Source: PALSA-188 sp050746185
GTDB taxonomy: Bacteria > Acidobacteriota > Terriglobia > Terriglobales > Acidobacteriaceae
Direction: 5' to 3'
Assembly (NCBI GenBank): GCA_050746185.1
Contig: JBOGLA010000002.1
Location: 28,439 to 92,438 of the forward strand
Length of the DNA stretch: 64,000 nucleotides
The notes under the pieces were generated by a model that saw only the letters and a program-made list of their open reading frames with translations, had not been told where the DNA came from and did no database searches. Positions 42,568 through 50,114 of the stretch are shown here, piece by piece (the stretch's first letter is position 1; each line of letters opens with the position of its first letter). A program made the position numbers and the translations under genes.

Positions 42568-44074
42568 CGACGCGGGAGGTGTCGCAGGTGATCCAGCGGC
42601 GTCCCCACTGCTCGGCGACGTAGGCGGTGGTTCCGGAGCCGCAGGTGGGATCGAAGACGAGGTCCCCGGGATCGGTGGTCATGAGGAGACAGCGGGCAAT
42701 TGTTTTTGTCCCAGTCTGTACGACGTAGAGCTTGTCCTCGGTAAAGCTCCCAGTGCCCGTGTCCTCCCACCAATTGGTTACCGGCATCGCTGGGAAGTCG
42801 TCTAAATATCGCACGAAGCGGAGGCTATTCCTCGCAACATGGAGACGAGCGGCCCATCCTAGTTTCATTAGGCCAGCCTGCGTCGTTTTCCAGGTCCCTT
42901 CATAATCCCTCCCCACGTATGAGAACTGCAGGTTGGGATTGCCCTGAGAGGTCAGGTCGCTGGGGCGATAAATTTTGGCTTTTGGCGGTAGGCTACTTAA
43001 GTCACGTCTCTCCTCTTGCTTCATGCCCCGTCGTTGTCCGTCAGGCAACTCGACCCACGAATACGTTTCGGCCGTCCCAGCTTCGAACGATTTCTCGACG
43101 AAAATCTGTCTGTACTTAACTCGCACGGCATCTTTTGCATACCAGAGCAGATAATCAAAGCGGCTAGCGAGAAGTTTACTAACTAGGCCGCTGGTTTTGG
43201 CAAATGCAATCTGCCCACAAATGTTGCTACGCCCAAACACATCATCTACGACACTGCGTACGAGGTGTGCGTTTTCGTCACCGATCTGTACAAACACACT
43301 GCCCGTCTCACTTAGGAGATCCCTAGAAAGTAAAAGTCGATCACGCAGGTATGTGAGGTATGAGTGAACTTCGAGTTCCCAAGTGTCTTTAAAGGCCTTA
43401 ATCATCTCCGGCTCTTGGGTTAGGTCATCATCCTTGCCATCCTTCACATCCCGCTTATTCACAAACGGCTGGAAGTTTGATCCGTACTTAATCCCATACG
43501 GCGGATCAATGTAGACCATTTGCACCTGGCCGGCCATCCCCTCTTTTTCAAGCAGCGAGTTCATCACCAGCAACGAGTCTCCGGCGGTGAGGCGGTTCGA
43601 CCAGCCGTGGGCGTGGCGATAGAAATCGATGGCCTCGCGCAAGGGAGGATTCTCTTCGCGGCGCTCGAATAGGGATGGCTGAAGAGCAGAACCATTTCCA
43701 TTACGCTTGCGCACGGCGTCGATGATGGTGCGGGAATCGATGCGCTCGTGCACGTGCAGCGAAACGGTGGGGACTTCGAAAGAAGTATGTTCCTTCTTGC
43801 CCGCCCAGACGAGTTGGGGATCGAGATGAGGATCGTAATCGAGTTGCTTCGCGGGCGAGGGCCCCGTTCGACTTCGCTCAGGGCTGGTCCGCGCCACACG
43901 AACACTGGGCACGTCCTGAGAGTATCCGTACGTACGGTGGGTGGGCAGCGGCGGATCGGTGGCCGGGGTGACCAATCCTACCGGAGGGTTGTTGATTCGA
44001 GTTTTGTCAGAGTGCTCATAGCGCTCAATCGGGCGCTTCGGCGGTTTCGCGCCGGGGGACTTCGCTCGCGGCAT
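42449..44074 (-). CDS. Type III-like DNA methyltransferase (Mod), N-terminal part, frameshifted
   Basis: The reading frame of 541 codons includes the catalytic MVYIDPPYGIKYGSNF (DPPY) and the SAM-binding VFDPTCGSGTTAYVAEQWG, in the beta-class order (DPPY first). Target contacts would lie between. Homology stops at WITCDTSRVA near 42567; the following residues are out of frame, and the real continuation is in the -1 register (see 41343-42567). The N-terminus contains SVRVARTSPERSRTGPSP, encoded by dispersed repeat text at 43851-43905. Co-oriented with res. Confidence 0.85.
   Translation of the reverse strand: MPRAKSPGAKPPKRPIERYEHSDKTRINNPPVGLVTPATDPPLPTHRTYGYSQDVPSVRVARTSPERSRTGPSPAKQLDYDPHLDPQLVWAGKKEHTSFEVPTVSLHVHERIDSRTIIDAVRKRNGNGSALQPSLFERREENPPLREAIDFYRHAHGWSNRLTAGDSLLVMNSLLEKEGMAGQVQMVYIDPPYGIKYGSNFQPFVNKRDVKDGKDDDLTQEPEMIKAFKDTWELEVHSYLTYLRDRLLLSRDLLSETGSVFVQIGDENAHLVRSVVDDVFGRSNICGQIAFAKTSGLVSKLLASRFDYLLWYAKDAVRVKYRQIFVEKSFEAGTAETYSWVELPDGQRRGMKQEERRDLSSLPPKAKIYRPSDLTSQGNPNLQFSYVGRDYEGTWKTTQAGLMKLGWAARLHVARNSLRFVRYLDDFPAMPVTNWWEDTGTGSFTEDKLYVVQTGTKTIARCLLMTTDPGDLVFDPTCGSGTTAYVAEQWGRRWITCDTSRVASRWPSSASWPPTSITTNWRIPTKAWAADSATRPFRTSP
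43851..43905. repeat. Modular repeat inside the mod N-terminal region
   Basis: Contains CCCCGTTCGACTTCGCTCAG followed by GGCTGGTCCGCGCCACACG, combining the CCCTTCGACTTCGCTCAGGG module with the GTCCGCGCCACA module seen at 8220 and 44909. It remains in frame on the minus strand. Confidence 0.75.
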
Positions 44075-44164
44075 CTACACGTATCCTTTTATGGTGCGAT
44101 GTTGGGGAAGGGAGAATTGTAATGGGAGTGAGAAGGAAAGGAAAGTGGAGCTTCTTCTGAAAAT

Positions 44165-44195
44165 CCCCGCCCAAGCGGAGCTTGAACGGGGCACC
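44165..44195. repeat. GGGTGCCCC-type hairpin upstream of mod
   Basis: CCCGCCCAAGC with GCTTGAACGGG around GGA, followed by GCACCCTC; on the minus strand it reads GGGTGCCCCGTTCAAGC. It lies 90-120 bases upstream of the mod start. Confidence 0.7.
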
Positions 44196-44274
44196 CTCCT
44201 GAAGAAAGCGCATGCACTTCCTAGCTTGACCTCGTTTTTTGAGTAGCACATAGTTGTGAGGTGGGTGAAGTAGC

Positions 44275-44296
44275 GCGGCCTGCGGGCCGCTTTTTT
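44275..44296 (+). terminator. Rho-independent terminator-like hairpin before the PD-(D/E)XK gene
   Basis: GCGGCC-tgcg-GGCCGC followed by six T residues on the plus strand. No plus-strand gene precedes it within several kilobases, and the downstream gene starts 27 bases later. It may be an attenuator in that gene's leader, or may end an unseen short transcript. Confidence 0.55.
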
Positions 44297-44322
44297 ATTG
44301 TCGCACTCATAGGGAAGGATTT

Positions 44323-44922
44323 ATGAAAAATCGAGGGTCGTCGAATAGAGAGTCATCGAATAGAGGGTCGTCTAATAGAGGGTCGTCTAATAGAGGGTCC
44401 TTGATTAAGCATGCCAAGCGGCGCGGGGAGTGGGCGGAGTTAAGATTTATGGCGAGGGCGTCGGAGGAGGGGTTGCAAGTCAGCAAGCCGTTTGGAGAGA
44501 TGGCGAGGTACGACTTTGTGGTGGAGCATGGGGCGAGGTGCCTGCGGGTGCAGGTGAAGTCCACGATGTTTGTGGACCGGGGAGGGTATTCGTGTTCGGT
44601 GCGGGGATGCCGGGGTCCGTATGAGGGAGACCCGTTCGATTTTCTGGCGGTGTATGTGATTCCGGAGGATTTGTGGTACATCATCCCGGCGGGGAGATTT
44701 CGGATGCAAGGGAGTATTGCGCTTTATCCGAAACTGGAGAAGTCGAAGTATAAGAGGTATCTGGAGGCGTGGCATTTGCTGCGCGGGGAGGGTAAGGTGG
44801 GGAGGATTGAGGCTTGCGCGGAGGTGCGCGGCGGGGCGTGGCGCGAGTTGATTTCGATGGGTATAGGCGAGGCGGTTAAGTTCTGGAACAAAGACGCGGA
44901 CAGGAGTGTCCGCGCCACATAA
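44323..44922 (+). CDS. PD-(D/E)XK endonuclease-like protein with an N-terminal Ser-Ser-Asn-Arg repeat
   Basis: 199 residues. After a repetitive N-terminus the protein has a short nuclease fold: KRRGEWAELRFMARASEEG (conserved Glu), ARYDFVVEHGARCLRVQVKS (D...QxK catalytic pattern) and FDFLAVYVIPEDLWYIIP. This resembles the group-I-intron-associated PD-(D/E)XK family. GGAAGGA before ATG 44323 supports the start. The final residues ADRSVRAT and the stop come from a dispersed hairpin repeat. Next to the restriction-modification genes but in the opposite orientation. Confidence 0.8.
   Translation: MKNRGSSNRESSNRGSSNRGSSNRGSLIKHAKRRGEWAELRFMARASEEGLQVSKPFGEMARYDFVVEHGARCLRVQVKSTMFVDRGGYSCSVRGCRGPYEGDPFDFLAVYVIPEDLWYIIPAGRFRMQGSIALYPKLEKSKYKRYLEAWHLLRGEGKVGRIEACAEVRGGAWRELISMGIGEAVKFWNKDADRSVRAT
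44338..44397 (+). repeat. 15-bp tandem repeat in the nuclease N-terminus
   Basis: Four units of TCGTCKAATAGAGGG-like sequence encode SSNRE then SSNRG three times. Being a multiple of three, copy changes would alter protein length without breaking the frame. Confidence 0.9.
44893..44922. repeat. GCGGACAGGAGTGTCCGC hairpin at the end of the nuclease gene
   Basis: Same unit as 8208-8233. It encodes the last residues and the TAA of the plus-strand nuclease gene. On the minus strand it lies just after rplQ and is followed by TCTTTGTT, so it could help terminate the ribosomal operon. Confidence 0.8.
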
Positions 44923-44926
44923 GCTT

Positions 44927-45442
44927 TTATTCTTCTTTGACTTTGTTTTCGCCTTCGGCGTGGTCGGCGGGATGCTCGACGCCGCCTTTGGCTTCGGCTT
45001 CAGCTTCCTCCATGGCTTTCTTGGTTTCTTCGGCGCGTTTGGCGCGGATTTCGGCGCGCTTCTCGCGCTTTTCTTCCTGCAATTTCTCGCTGCCCAGGAG
45101 TTCGACGATGGCTTTGTCGGCGCCGTCGCCTTTTTGCCAGCCGGTGTGGACGATGCGCAAGTATCCGCCATCGCGGTCGCCGAAGCGGGGACCGACGGTG
45201 TCGAACAATTTGTCAACCGCGGCGCTGGTCATCAGGTATGCCAGGGCCTGGCGGCGCGCGGAAAGATCGCCGCGTTTGCCGAGCGTGATCATTTTTTCCA
45301 CGATGGGCCGCATCGCTTTGGCCTTGGGCAGCGTGGTTTCGATGCGCTCTTCGAGAATGATCGAGGTTACGAGATTGCGAAGTAAAGATCGGCGATGGCT
45401 GGTGTTGCGTCCTAATTTCCATCCTGCTACTTTGTGGCGCAT
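44927..45442 (-). CDS. rplQ: 50S ribosomal protein L17 with charged C-terminal tail
   Basis: Last gene of the ribosomal supercluster. 171 residues versus about 127 in E. coli; the core has MRHKVAGWKLGRNTSHRRSL and NLVTSIILEERIETT. The final 45 residues are rich in Lys, Glu and Ala. L17 lies at the exit-tunnel side of the large subunit. Separated from rpoA by 123 bases of repeat text. Confidence 0.96.
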   Translation of the reverse strand: MRHKVAGWKLGRNTSHRRSLLRNLVTSIILEERIETTLPKAKAMRPIVEKMITLGKRGDLSARRQALAYLMTSAAVDKLFDTVGPRFGDRDGGYLRIVHTGWQKGDGADKAIVELLGSEKLQEEKREKRAEIRAKRAEETKKAMEEAEAEAKGGVEHPADHAEGENKVKEE

Positions 45443-45565
45443 GGTAAGACCCCGGTTTCAAGTTTTTGGTTTCGAGTTTCGAAACCTGTTTCAAGTTTCA
45501 GGTTTCGAGTTTCAAAACCGGTCCTTTTGATCCGGAACTTGAAACCCGAAACTCGAAACTGATTT
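45443..45565. repeat. GAAACTTGAAACC low-complexity spacer, rplQ-rpoA
   Basis: Both strands read as variants of GAAACTTGAAACC, GAAACTCGAAAC and TTTCAAGTTTCAGGTTTCGA. Long imperfect hairpins are possible. The same words recur at 47550-47698. Confidence 0.75.
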
Positions 45566-46597
45566 TTACAGCTCGTTATCTCCGTAGGCCGAGGCCGGGA
45601 GAATCTGATTTGAAGTGGGGCCGGGGACCGCGTTGCCCTGGTCGTCAATCTTCATCCCGAGGCTTAAGCCCATGGTTCCGAGAATTTCTTTTATTTCGTT
45701 CAGAGATTTGCGGCCGAAATTCTTGGTCTTGAGCATTTCGGCTTCGGTCTTCTGAACGAGTTCTCCGATGCTCTGGATGTTTGCGTTCTTCAGGCAGTTG
45801 TAGCTGCGGACGGAGAGCTCGAGCTCTTCGACGGAACGGTTGAGGTTCTCGTTTTTGATTTCGGGCTTGCGTTCTTCGCTCGAGGTCGAAGTCTCGATAT
45901 CTTCTTCGAAGTTGATGAAGATGTTCATATGGTCTTTGAGCAGCTTCGCCGCCAGACCGATGGAATCGGCGGGCAGGATGGAGCCGTTGGTCCACACTTC
46001 GATGGTCAGCTTGTCATAGTCGGTGATTTGCCCGAGGCGGGCGGCTTCGACGGTGTAGTTGCATTTGCGAACCGGAGAATGCACGGAGTCAATGGGAATG
46101 AATCCGATTCCGAGGTCCTCGTCGAAGTTCTTGTCAGCCGAGATGTAGCCGCGGCCGCGCTTGAGGCGCATTTCCATATCGAGCTTACCGCCTTCGCTGA
46201 CGGTCGCGATGTAGACATCCTTGTCGAGCACTTCGACGTCAGAATCGGCTTCGATCATGCCGGAAGTCACAACGCCGGGCTGATCGGCACGAAGATAGAT
46301 TGCCTTCGGGGCGTCGCCGCTCAGCTTGAACGGAACCTGCTTCAGGTTGAGGATGATGTCGGTTGCGTCCTCGACCACGCCGGGGATGGATTGGAACTCG
46401 TGCAGGACACCTTCGATTTTTACCGCGGTAATAGCGGCGCCTTCGATGGAAGAAAGCAGGACACGCCGAAGGGCGTTGCCCACGGTGGTGCCGAATCCGC
46501 GCTCGAACGGTTGCGCCCAGAAAATTCCATAGCGGTCGGTTAAGGTTGAAGTATCAACAGCAAGACGTTTTGGCTTTTGAAAACCCTTCCACAACAT
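45566..46597 (-). CDS. rpoA: DNA-directed RNA polymerase subunit alpha
   Basis: 343 residues. N-terminal assembly domain with RGFGTTVGNALRRVLLSSIEG, then a linker (ETSTSSEERKPE) and the C-terminal domain LELSVRSYNCLKNANIQSIG and NFGRKSLNEIKEILG, which binds UP elements and activators. Alpha-operon position between rpsD and rplQ is canonical. Confidence 0.98.
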   Translation of the reverse strand: MLWKGFQKPKRLAVDTSTLTDRYGIFWAQPFERGFGTTVGNALRRVLLSSIEGAAITAVKIEGVLHEFQSIPGVVEDATDIILNLKQVPFKLSGDAPKAIYLRADQPGVVTSGMIEADSDVEVLDKDVYIATVSEGGKLDMEMRLKRGRGYISADKNFDEDLGIGFIPIDSVHSPVRKCNYTVEAARLGQITDYDKLTIEVWTNGSILPADSIGLAAKLLKDHMNIFINFEEDIETSTSSEERKPEIKNENLNRSVEELELSVRSYNCLKNANIQSIGELVQKTEAEMLKTKNFGRKSLNEIKEILGTMGLSLGMKIDDQGNAVPGPTSNQILPASAYGDNEL

Positions 46598-46784
46598 TGT
46601 TTATTCTCCTTCGGCCATTGGGCTCGATTCCGGCTCCCTGAAAAGGTCCGTGTTCAGGTCAAGCGCCGGGAAAGGCTGATCTGGCTCGAAATTGTAAAGG
46701 ACCGAAGAAATCGCCCTTGGTCGTTCGTCGTAGGTCGTTGGCAAAATCCCCTGAATCTTGGGCGCTTGGGACCAACGACGCCTT
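46598..46784. repeat. Repeat-bearing spacer, rpoA-rpsD
   Basis: Contains CTTGGTCGTTCGTCGTAGGT and GGTCGTTGGC words that pair with GACCAACGACG further on. The same words occur at 48749-48776 and 54122. Confidence 0.6.
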
Positions 46785-47414
46785 TTATTTACTGTACAAC
46801 TCAACGATCAACTGCTCGTTGACCGGCAGATTGATATCTGCACGCTTGGGCAGCGAGATTATTCGACCGCTGTAATTATCGCGGTTGATTTCAAGCCAGT
46901 TTACCGGGTTCTGGTGGCTGGCGAATTCCTTCGCGATTTCCAAAATTGAAAGTTTGCGGCTGCCTTCGCGAATGGCAATCTCTTCGCCCACGCTGACTTC
47001 GTAGGACGGAATGTTGACCTTGCGTCCGTCTACCTGTACGTGGCCGTGGCGGACCAATTGCCGTGCCTGGCGCCGGGAAATCCCGAAGCCAAGGCGGTAA
47101 ACGATGTTGTCGAGGCGCCGTTCCAGTTGCTGAAGAAGGATTTCGCCGGTGACGCCGCGAGAACGGGCGGCCTTCTCAAAGTAATTGCGGAACTGGCCCT
47201 CCTGCATGAAATACATGCGCTTGGTTTTCTGCTTCTCGCGCAGTTGCAGGCCGTAACCTACGATTTTCGCTTTGCGGTCCTTACCGTGCTGACCGGGAGC
47301 GAAGTTACGCTTCTCGACGGGACATTTGTCGGTAAAGCACTTGGGGCCTTTGAGGAACAGCTTCATGCCCTCGCGGCGGCATAGGCGACAGACAGGATCG
47401 GTATAGCGTGCCAA
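46785..47414 (-). CDS. rpsD: 30S ribosomal protein S4
   Basis: Primary 16S rRNA binder. 209 residues. N-terminal zinc-type cysteines are present (CRLCRREG and CFTDKCPVEKR), followed by the S4 domain QLERRLDNIVYRLGFGISRR and QARQLVRHGHVQVDGRKVN. In many bacteria S4 represses the alpha operon; no leader for that was identified. Confidence 0.97.
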   Translation of the reverse strand: MARYTDPVCRLCRREGMKLFLKGPKCFTDKCPVEKRNFAPGQHGKDRKAKIVGYGLQLREKQKTKRMYFMQEGQFRNYFEKAARSRGVTGEILLQQLERRLDNIVYRLGFGISRRQARQLVRHGHVQVDGRKVNIPSYEVSVGEEIAIREGSRKLSILEIAKEFASHQNPVNWLEINRDNYSGRIISLPKRADINLPVNEQLIVELYSK

Positions 47415-47706
47415 TTTGTTCTCCTTTGTTAGATCCTTCCACGTCGCGTTGCTCGGTGTCAGGATTTCGCCGGCGGGCTCTGACGCCCGCCAATCGGCTC
47501 AAGATGTCCGGTTTACAGGAATGGCTTCAACCCTTCGTCCCGGACGAAAATCAGTTTCGAGTTTCAGGTTTCTAGTTTCAGGTTTCTAGTTTCAAAATCC
47601 GGCTTCAGCCTATGTTGGCTTTGAAGCTTGAAGCAAGAAACGGACATTACAAAAATCAGTTGTCAGTTGTCAGTCTCGAGTTTGCTTTTGAAACTTGAAA
47701 CTGCCT
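47415..47706. repeat. Long repeat-filled spacer, rpsD-rpsK
   Basis: 292 bases, very long for a ribosomal operon. Holds the hairpin GGCGGGC-tctgac-GCCCGCC (47472-47491) inside the module GATCCTTCCACG...CAGGATTTCG. Then come TTTCGAGTTTCAGGTTTC words and CAGTTGTCAGTTGTCAG. No gene was recognised. Confidence 0.75.
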
Positions 47707-48141
47707 CTACACTCTTCTGCGCTTCGGCGGACGGCAGCCGTTGTGCGGAATCGGTGTTGAATCTTTGATGTTGCGCACTTCAATTCCGGCGGCGGCGAGG
47801 GCGCGGATGGCAGATTCGCGTCCTGAACCGGGTCCGCTGACCCGGACTTCCACGCTGCGCACGCCGTGATCACGAGCCATGCTGGCCGCGTTCGAGGCGG
47901 CCTGCTGCGCGGCAAATGGCGTGCCTTTGCGGGATCCGCGGAATCCCAGCGAACCGGAACTCTTCCATGAGAGCACATTGCCGGACTGGTCGGCGATGGT
48001 GACTATGGTGTTATTGAAAGAGGCCTGAATGTGCGCGATGCCATGCGTGACATGTTTGCGCTCTTTCTTTTTGAAAGTCTTCTTCTTGCCCTTTTTCTCC
48101 GGGGTTCCCGGAGTCGCTGCCGCTGCCGCTGGTTTTGCCAT
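47707..48141 (-). CDS. rpsK: 30S ribosomal protein S11
   Basis: 144 residues. Core motifs HGIAHIQASFNNTIVTIAD, GFRGSRKGTPFAAQQAA and the C-terminal DSTPIPHNGCRPPKRRRV. The first 30 residues are Lys/Ala-rich (KKGKKKTFKKKERKH), longer than usual. S11 shapes the platform near the E site. Confidence 0.97.
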   Translation of the reverse strand: MAKPAAAAATPGTPEKKGKKKTFKKKERKHVTHGIAHIQASFNNTIVTIADQSGNVLSWKSSGSLGFRGSRKGTPFAAQQAASNAASMARDHGVRSVEVRVSGPGSGRESAIRALAAAGIEVRNIKDSTPIPHNGCRPPKRRRV

Positions 48142-48170
48142 AAGTTCCGCGCGTCCTTTGCTTTAAATCC

Positions 48171-48218
48171 TGTCGAGCTTGCTCGACTTGGACAGCCGAG
48201 GGCGGCTGTCCCTACGTG
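48171..48218. repeat. Modular double-hairpin repeat, rpsK-rpsM
   Basis: TGTCGAGC-tt-GCTCGAC then GGACAGCC-gaggg-CGGCTGTCC and CTACGTGG. Nearly the same as 10665-10713. Confidence 0.85.
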
Positions 48219-48225
48219 GGTATTG

Positions 48226-48612
48226 TTATGTTTTTGCTGCCGCCTTCTTTTTCTGGGCGATGGTTCCTTTGCGCGGGCCTTTGCGGGTGCGCGCATTGGT
48301 GTGAGTACGTTGACCGCGAACCGGAAGATTGCGGCGATGCCGGTATCCGCGATAAGAACCGATCTCGATGAGACGCTTGATGTTCATCGTGATGTCTTTA
48401 CGCAGATCGCCTTCGACCATGCCCTCGGATTCGATGACCTGGCGGATGCGGTTGACTTCATCCTCGCCGAGGTCCTGAACTTTTTTCATGGGTTCGACAT
48501 TCGCCTGCTTCAAAATGCTGGCGGAGCGTGGGTTTCCGATGCCGTAAATATAAGTGAGCGCGATATCCACGTGCTTGTTTCGCGGAAGGTCAACGCCTGC
48601 AATACGTGCCAT
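48226..48612 (-). CDS. rpsM: 30S ribosomal protein S13
   Basis: 128 residues. MARIAGVDLPRNKHVDIALT, then the helix-two-turn-helix IYGIGNPRSASILK and the C-terminal RGQRTHTNARTRKG. S13 contacts the large subunit and P-site tRNA. Follows rpmJ by 12 bases. Confidence 0.97.
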   Translation of the reverse strand: MARIAGVDLPRNKHVDIALTYIYGIGNPRSASILKQANVEPMKKVQDLGEDEVNRIRQVIESEGMVEGDLRKDITMNIKRLIEIGSYRGYRHRRNLPVRGQRTHTNARTRKGPRKGTIAQKKKAAAKT

Positions 48613-48624
48613 AGAGTTTTTATC

Positions 48625-48738
48625 CTATCCCTGACGCTGCTTATGTTTGGAATTTTCGCAGATCACGCGCACCACGCCGTTGCGGTGGATGACCTTGCAT
48701 TTGTCGCAAATCTTCTTTACCGATGCTCGTACTTTCAT
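48625..48738 (-). CDS. rpmJ: 50S ribosomal protein L36
   Basis: 37 residues, complete: MKVRASVKKICDKC, then KVIHRNGVVRVICE and SKHKQRQG. The zinc ligands (CDKC, a later Cys and His) mark the C+ form. Position between infA and rpsM is canonical. Confidence 0.97.
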   Translation of the reverse strand: MKVRASVKKICDKCKVIHRNGVVRVICENSKHKQRQG

Positions 48739-48853
48739 AATTGCTGTCCTTGGTCGTTCGTCCCTGGTCGTTGGCAAGGCCCTGTCGAGCTTCGCTCGAC
48801 TTGGACCCTTCGACTTCGCTCAGGGCAGGCTCACGTGGGGCTGTCCCTACGTG
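48739..48853. repeat. Composite modular repeat, rpmJ-infA
   Basis: 48749-48776 carries CTTGGTCGTTCGTCCCTGGT words. 48783-48853 is the TGTCGAGC...GCTCGAC module with the extra insert CCCTTCGACTTCGCTCAGGG between its two parts, then CTGTCCCTACGTG. Confidence 0.75.
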
Positions 48854-48854
48854 A

Positions 48855-49073
48855 CTATTTGTAGCGATAAACTATGCGGCCGCGATTCAGGTCGTAGGGC
48901 GAAAGCTCGACGGCTACTTTGTCTCCAGGGAGGATGCGGATGAAATTCTTGCGCATTTTTCCGGAAACATGAGCCAGCACCTGATGCTTATTCTCGAGTT
49001 CGACCTTAAACATGGCATTGGGCAGGGGTTCGACTACCGTGGCCATAACTTCTATCGCGTCTTCTTTACTCAT
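48855..49073 (-). CDS. infA: Translation initiation factor IF-1
   Basis: 72 residues, one OB fold. MSKEDAIEVMATVVEPLPN, FKVELENKHQVLAHVSGKMR, FIRILPGDKVAVELSPYDLN, ending RIVYRYK. Binds the A site with IF2 and IF3 during initiation. Confidence 0.97.
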   Translation of the reverse strand: MSKEDAIEVMATVVEPLPNAMFKVELENKHQVLAHVSGKMRKNFIRILPGDKVAVELSPYDLNRGRIVYRYK

Positions 49074-49100
49074 GCACTCCTTAACGTTCCCAGATTGTGA

Positions 49101-49151
49101 GATCCTTCGCTACGCTCAGGATTTCGGCGCGGGGCTCAGACGCCCCGCAAA
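49101..49151. repeat. CTCAGA hairpin module, infA-map
   Basis: GATCCTTCGCTACGCTCAGG, ATTTCG, then GCGGGGC-tcagac-GCCCCGC (49129-49148). Same module as 47472-47491 and 62961-62998 with different but matching stem bases. Confidence 0.8.
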
Positions 49152-49192
49152 CGCCTCAACCTCAATCGCGTCTTCTTTACTCATCGTCTCCT

Positions 49193-49945
49193 TTACTGCG
49201 TTAATATCATCGGACCATCTTTGGTGACGGCTACACAGTGCTCGAAGTGGGCGCTGCAACTGCCGTCCGCGGTAACTGCGGTCCATTTATCGCCCAACAC
49301 GCGAGTGCCGGGCTCGCCGAAATTCACCATAGGCTCGATTGCCAGGACCATGCCTTCACGCAATCGGGGACCATGTCCCCGCGCGCCGAAGTTCGGGACT
49401 TGCGGCTCCTCATGTAATTTGGTGCCGATGCCGTGGCCGACAAACTCGCGAACCACGCTGAATCCATTGGCTTCGACGTACTCTTGGACTGCGGCGCCGA
49501 CATCTCCAACCGCATTGCCAACCCGGGCTTGGTCAATTCCTTTGTACAAGGAGGCCTCGGTGACTTTAAGCAGCTTTGAAATTTCCGGCTTCAATGAACC
49601 ATCCACAGGGACGGTGATCGCCGCGTCTCCGTAATAGCCGTCGAGCACCACGCCACAATCAATGGAAACGATGTCTCCGGCCTTGAGTTCCCGCTTTTCA
49701 GAGGGGATGCCGTGGACGATCTCTTCGTTGACCGAGGTGCAAAGCACGCAAGGATAATCGTAGTAGCCCTTGAACGCGGGGGTTGCACCCATTTCCTTGA
49801 TCTTCTGTTCGGCGGCGCGCTCAAGATCCATAGTCGTGACGCCGGGGGCGACGATCGCCCGCACGGAGTCGAGGACTTCGCGAACGATGTGGCCGCTGCG
49901 ACGCATCTTGTCAATCTCGGCCGCGGATTTGCAGACAATTGCCAT
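49193..49945 (-). CDS. map: Methionine aminopeptidase, type I
   Basis: Removes the initiator methionine. 250 residues from ATG 49945; the frame is open 35 codons further upstream through repeat text. Metal ligands: VSIDCGVVLDGYYGDAAIT (two Asp), FVGHGIGTKLHEEP (His), MVLAIEPMVNFG (Glu) and the late Glu in HFEHCVAVT. The adk-map-infA order is standard. Confidence 0.96.
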   Translation of the reverse strand: MAIVCKSAAEIDKMRRSGHIVREVLDSVRAIVAPGVTTMDLERAAEQKIKEMGATPAFKGYYDYPCVLCTSVNEEIVHGIPSEKRELKAGDIVSIDCGVVLDGYYGDAAITVPVDGSLKPEISKLLKVTEASLYKGIDQARVGNAVGDVGAAVQEYVEANGFSVVREFVGHGIGTKLHEEPQVPNFGARGHGPRLREGMVLAIEPMVNFGEPGTRVLGDKWTAVTADGSCSAHFEHCVAVTKDGPMILTQ

Positions 49946-49998
49946 GACGTTGCGTACATTGCGCCCTTTCGGGGCGCGTTTCTCTCCCGTCTTGCTTT

Positions 49999-50107
49999 CC
50001 CAGGACTTACGTCCTGGGCTAATATATGCCGCCGCTACGCGGCTGAACACTCAAAAGACTGCGGAGCTTTGCTCCGCTTGACGGGCGAGGACGCCCGTCG
50101 CTCCATC
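49999..50107. repeat. Composite hairpin repeats, map-adk
   Basis: CCCAGGAC-ttac-GTCCTGGG (49999-50018), GCCGC-tac-GCGGC (50031-50043), then CGGAGC-ttt-GCTCCG and GACGGGCG-ag-GACGCCCGTC to 50107. The first two hairpins recur with paired changes at 56342-56386. Confidence 0.82.
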
Positions 50108-50114
50108 GTTCCCG

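Noticed and set aside
48031..48864. Long plus-strand frame across rpsK, rpsM, rpmJ and infA
   Set aside because: It runs opposite to four certain genes and through repeats; no protein features.
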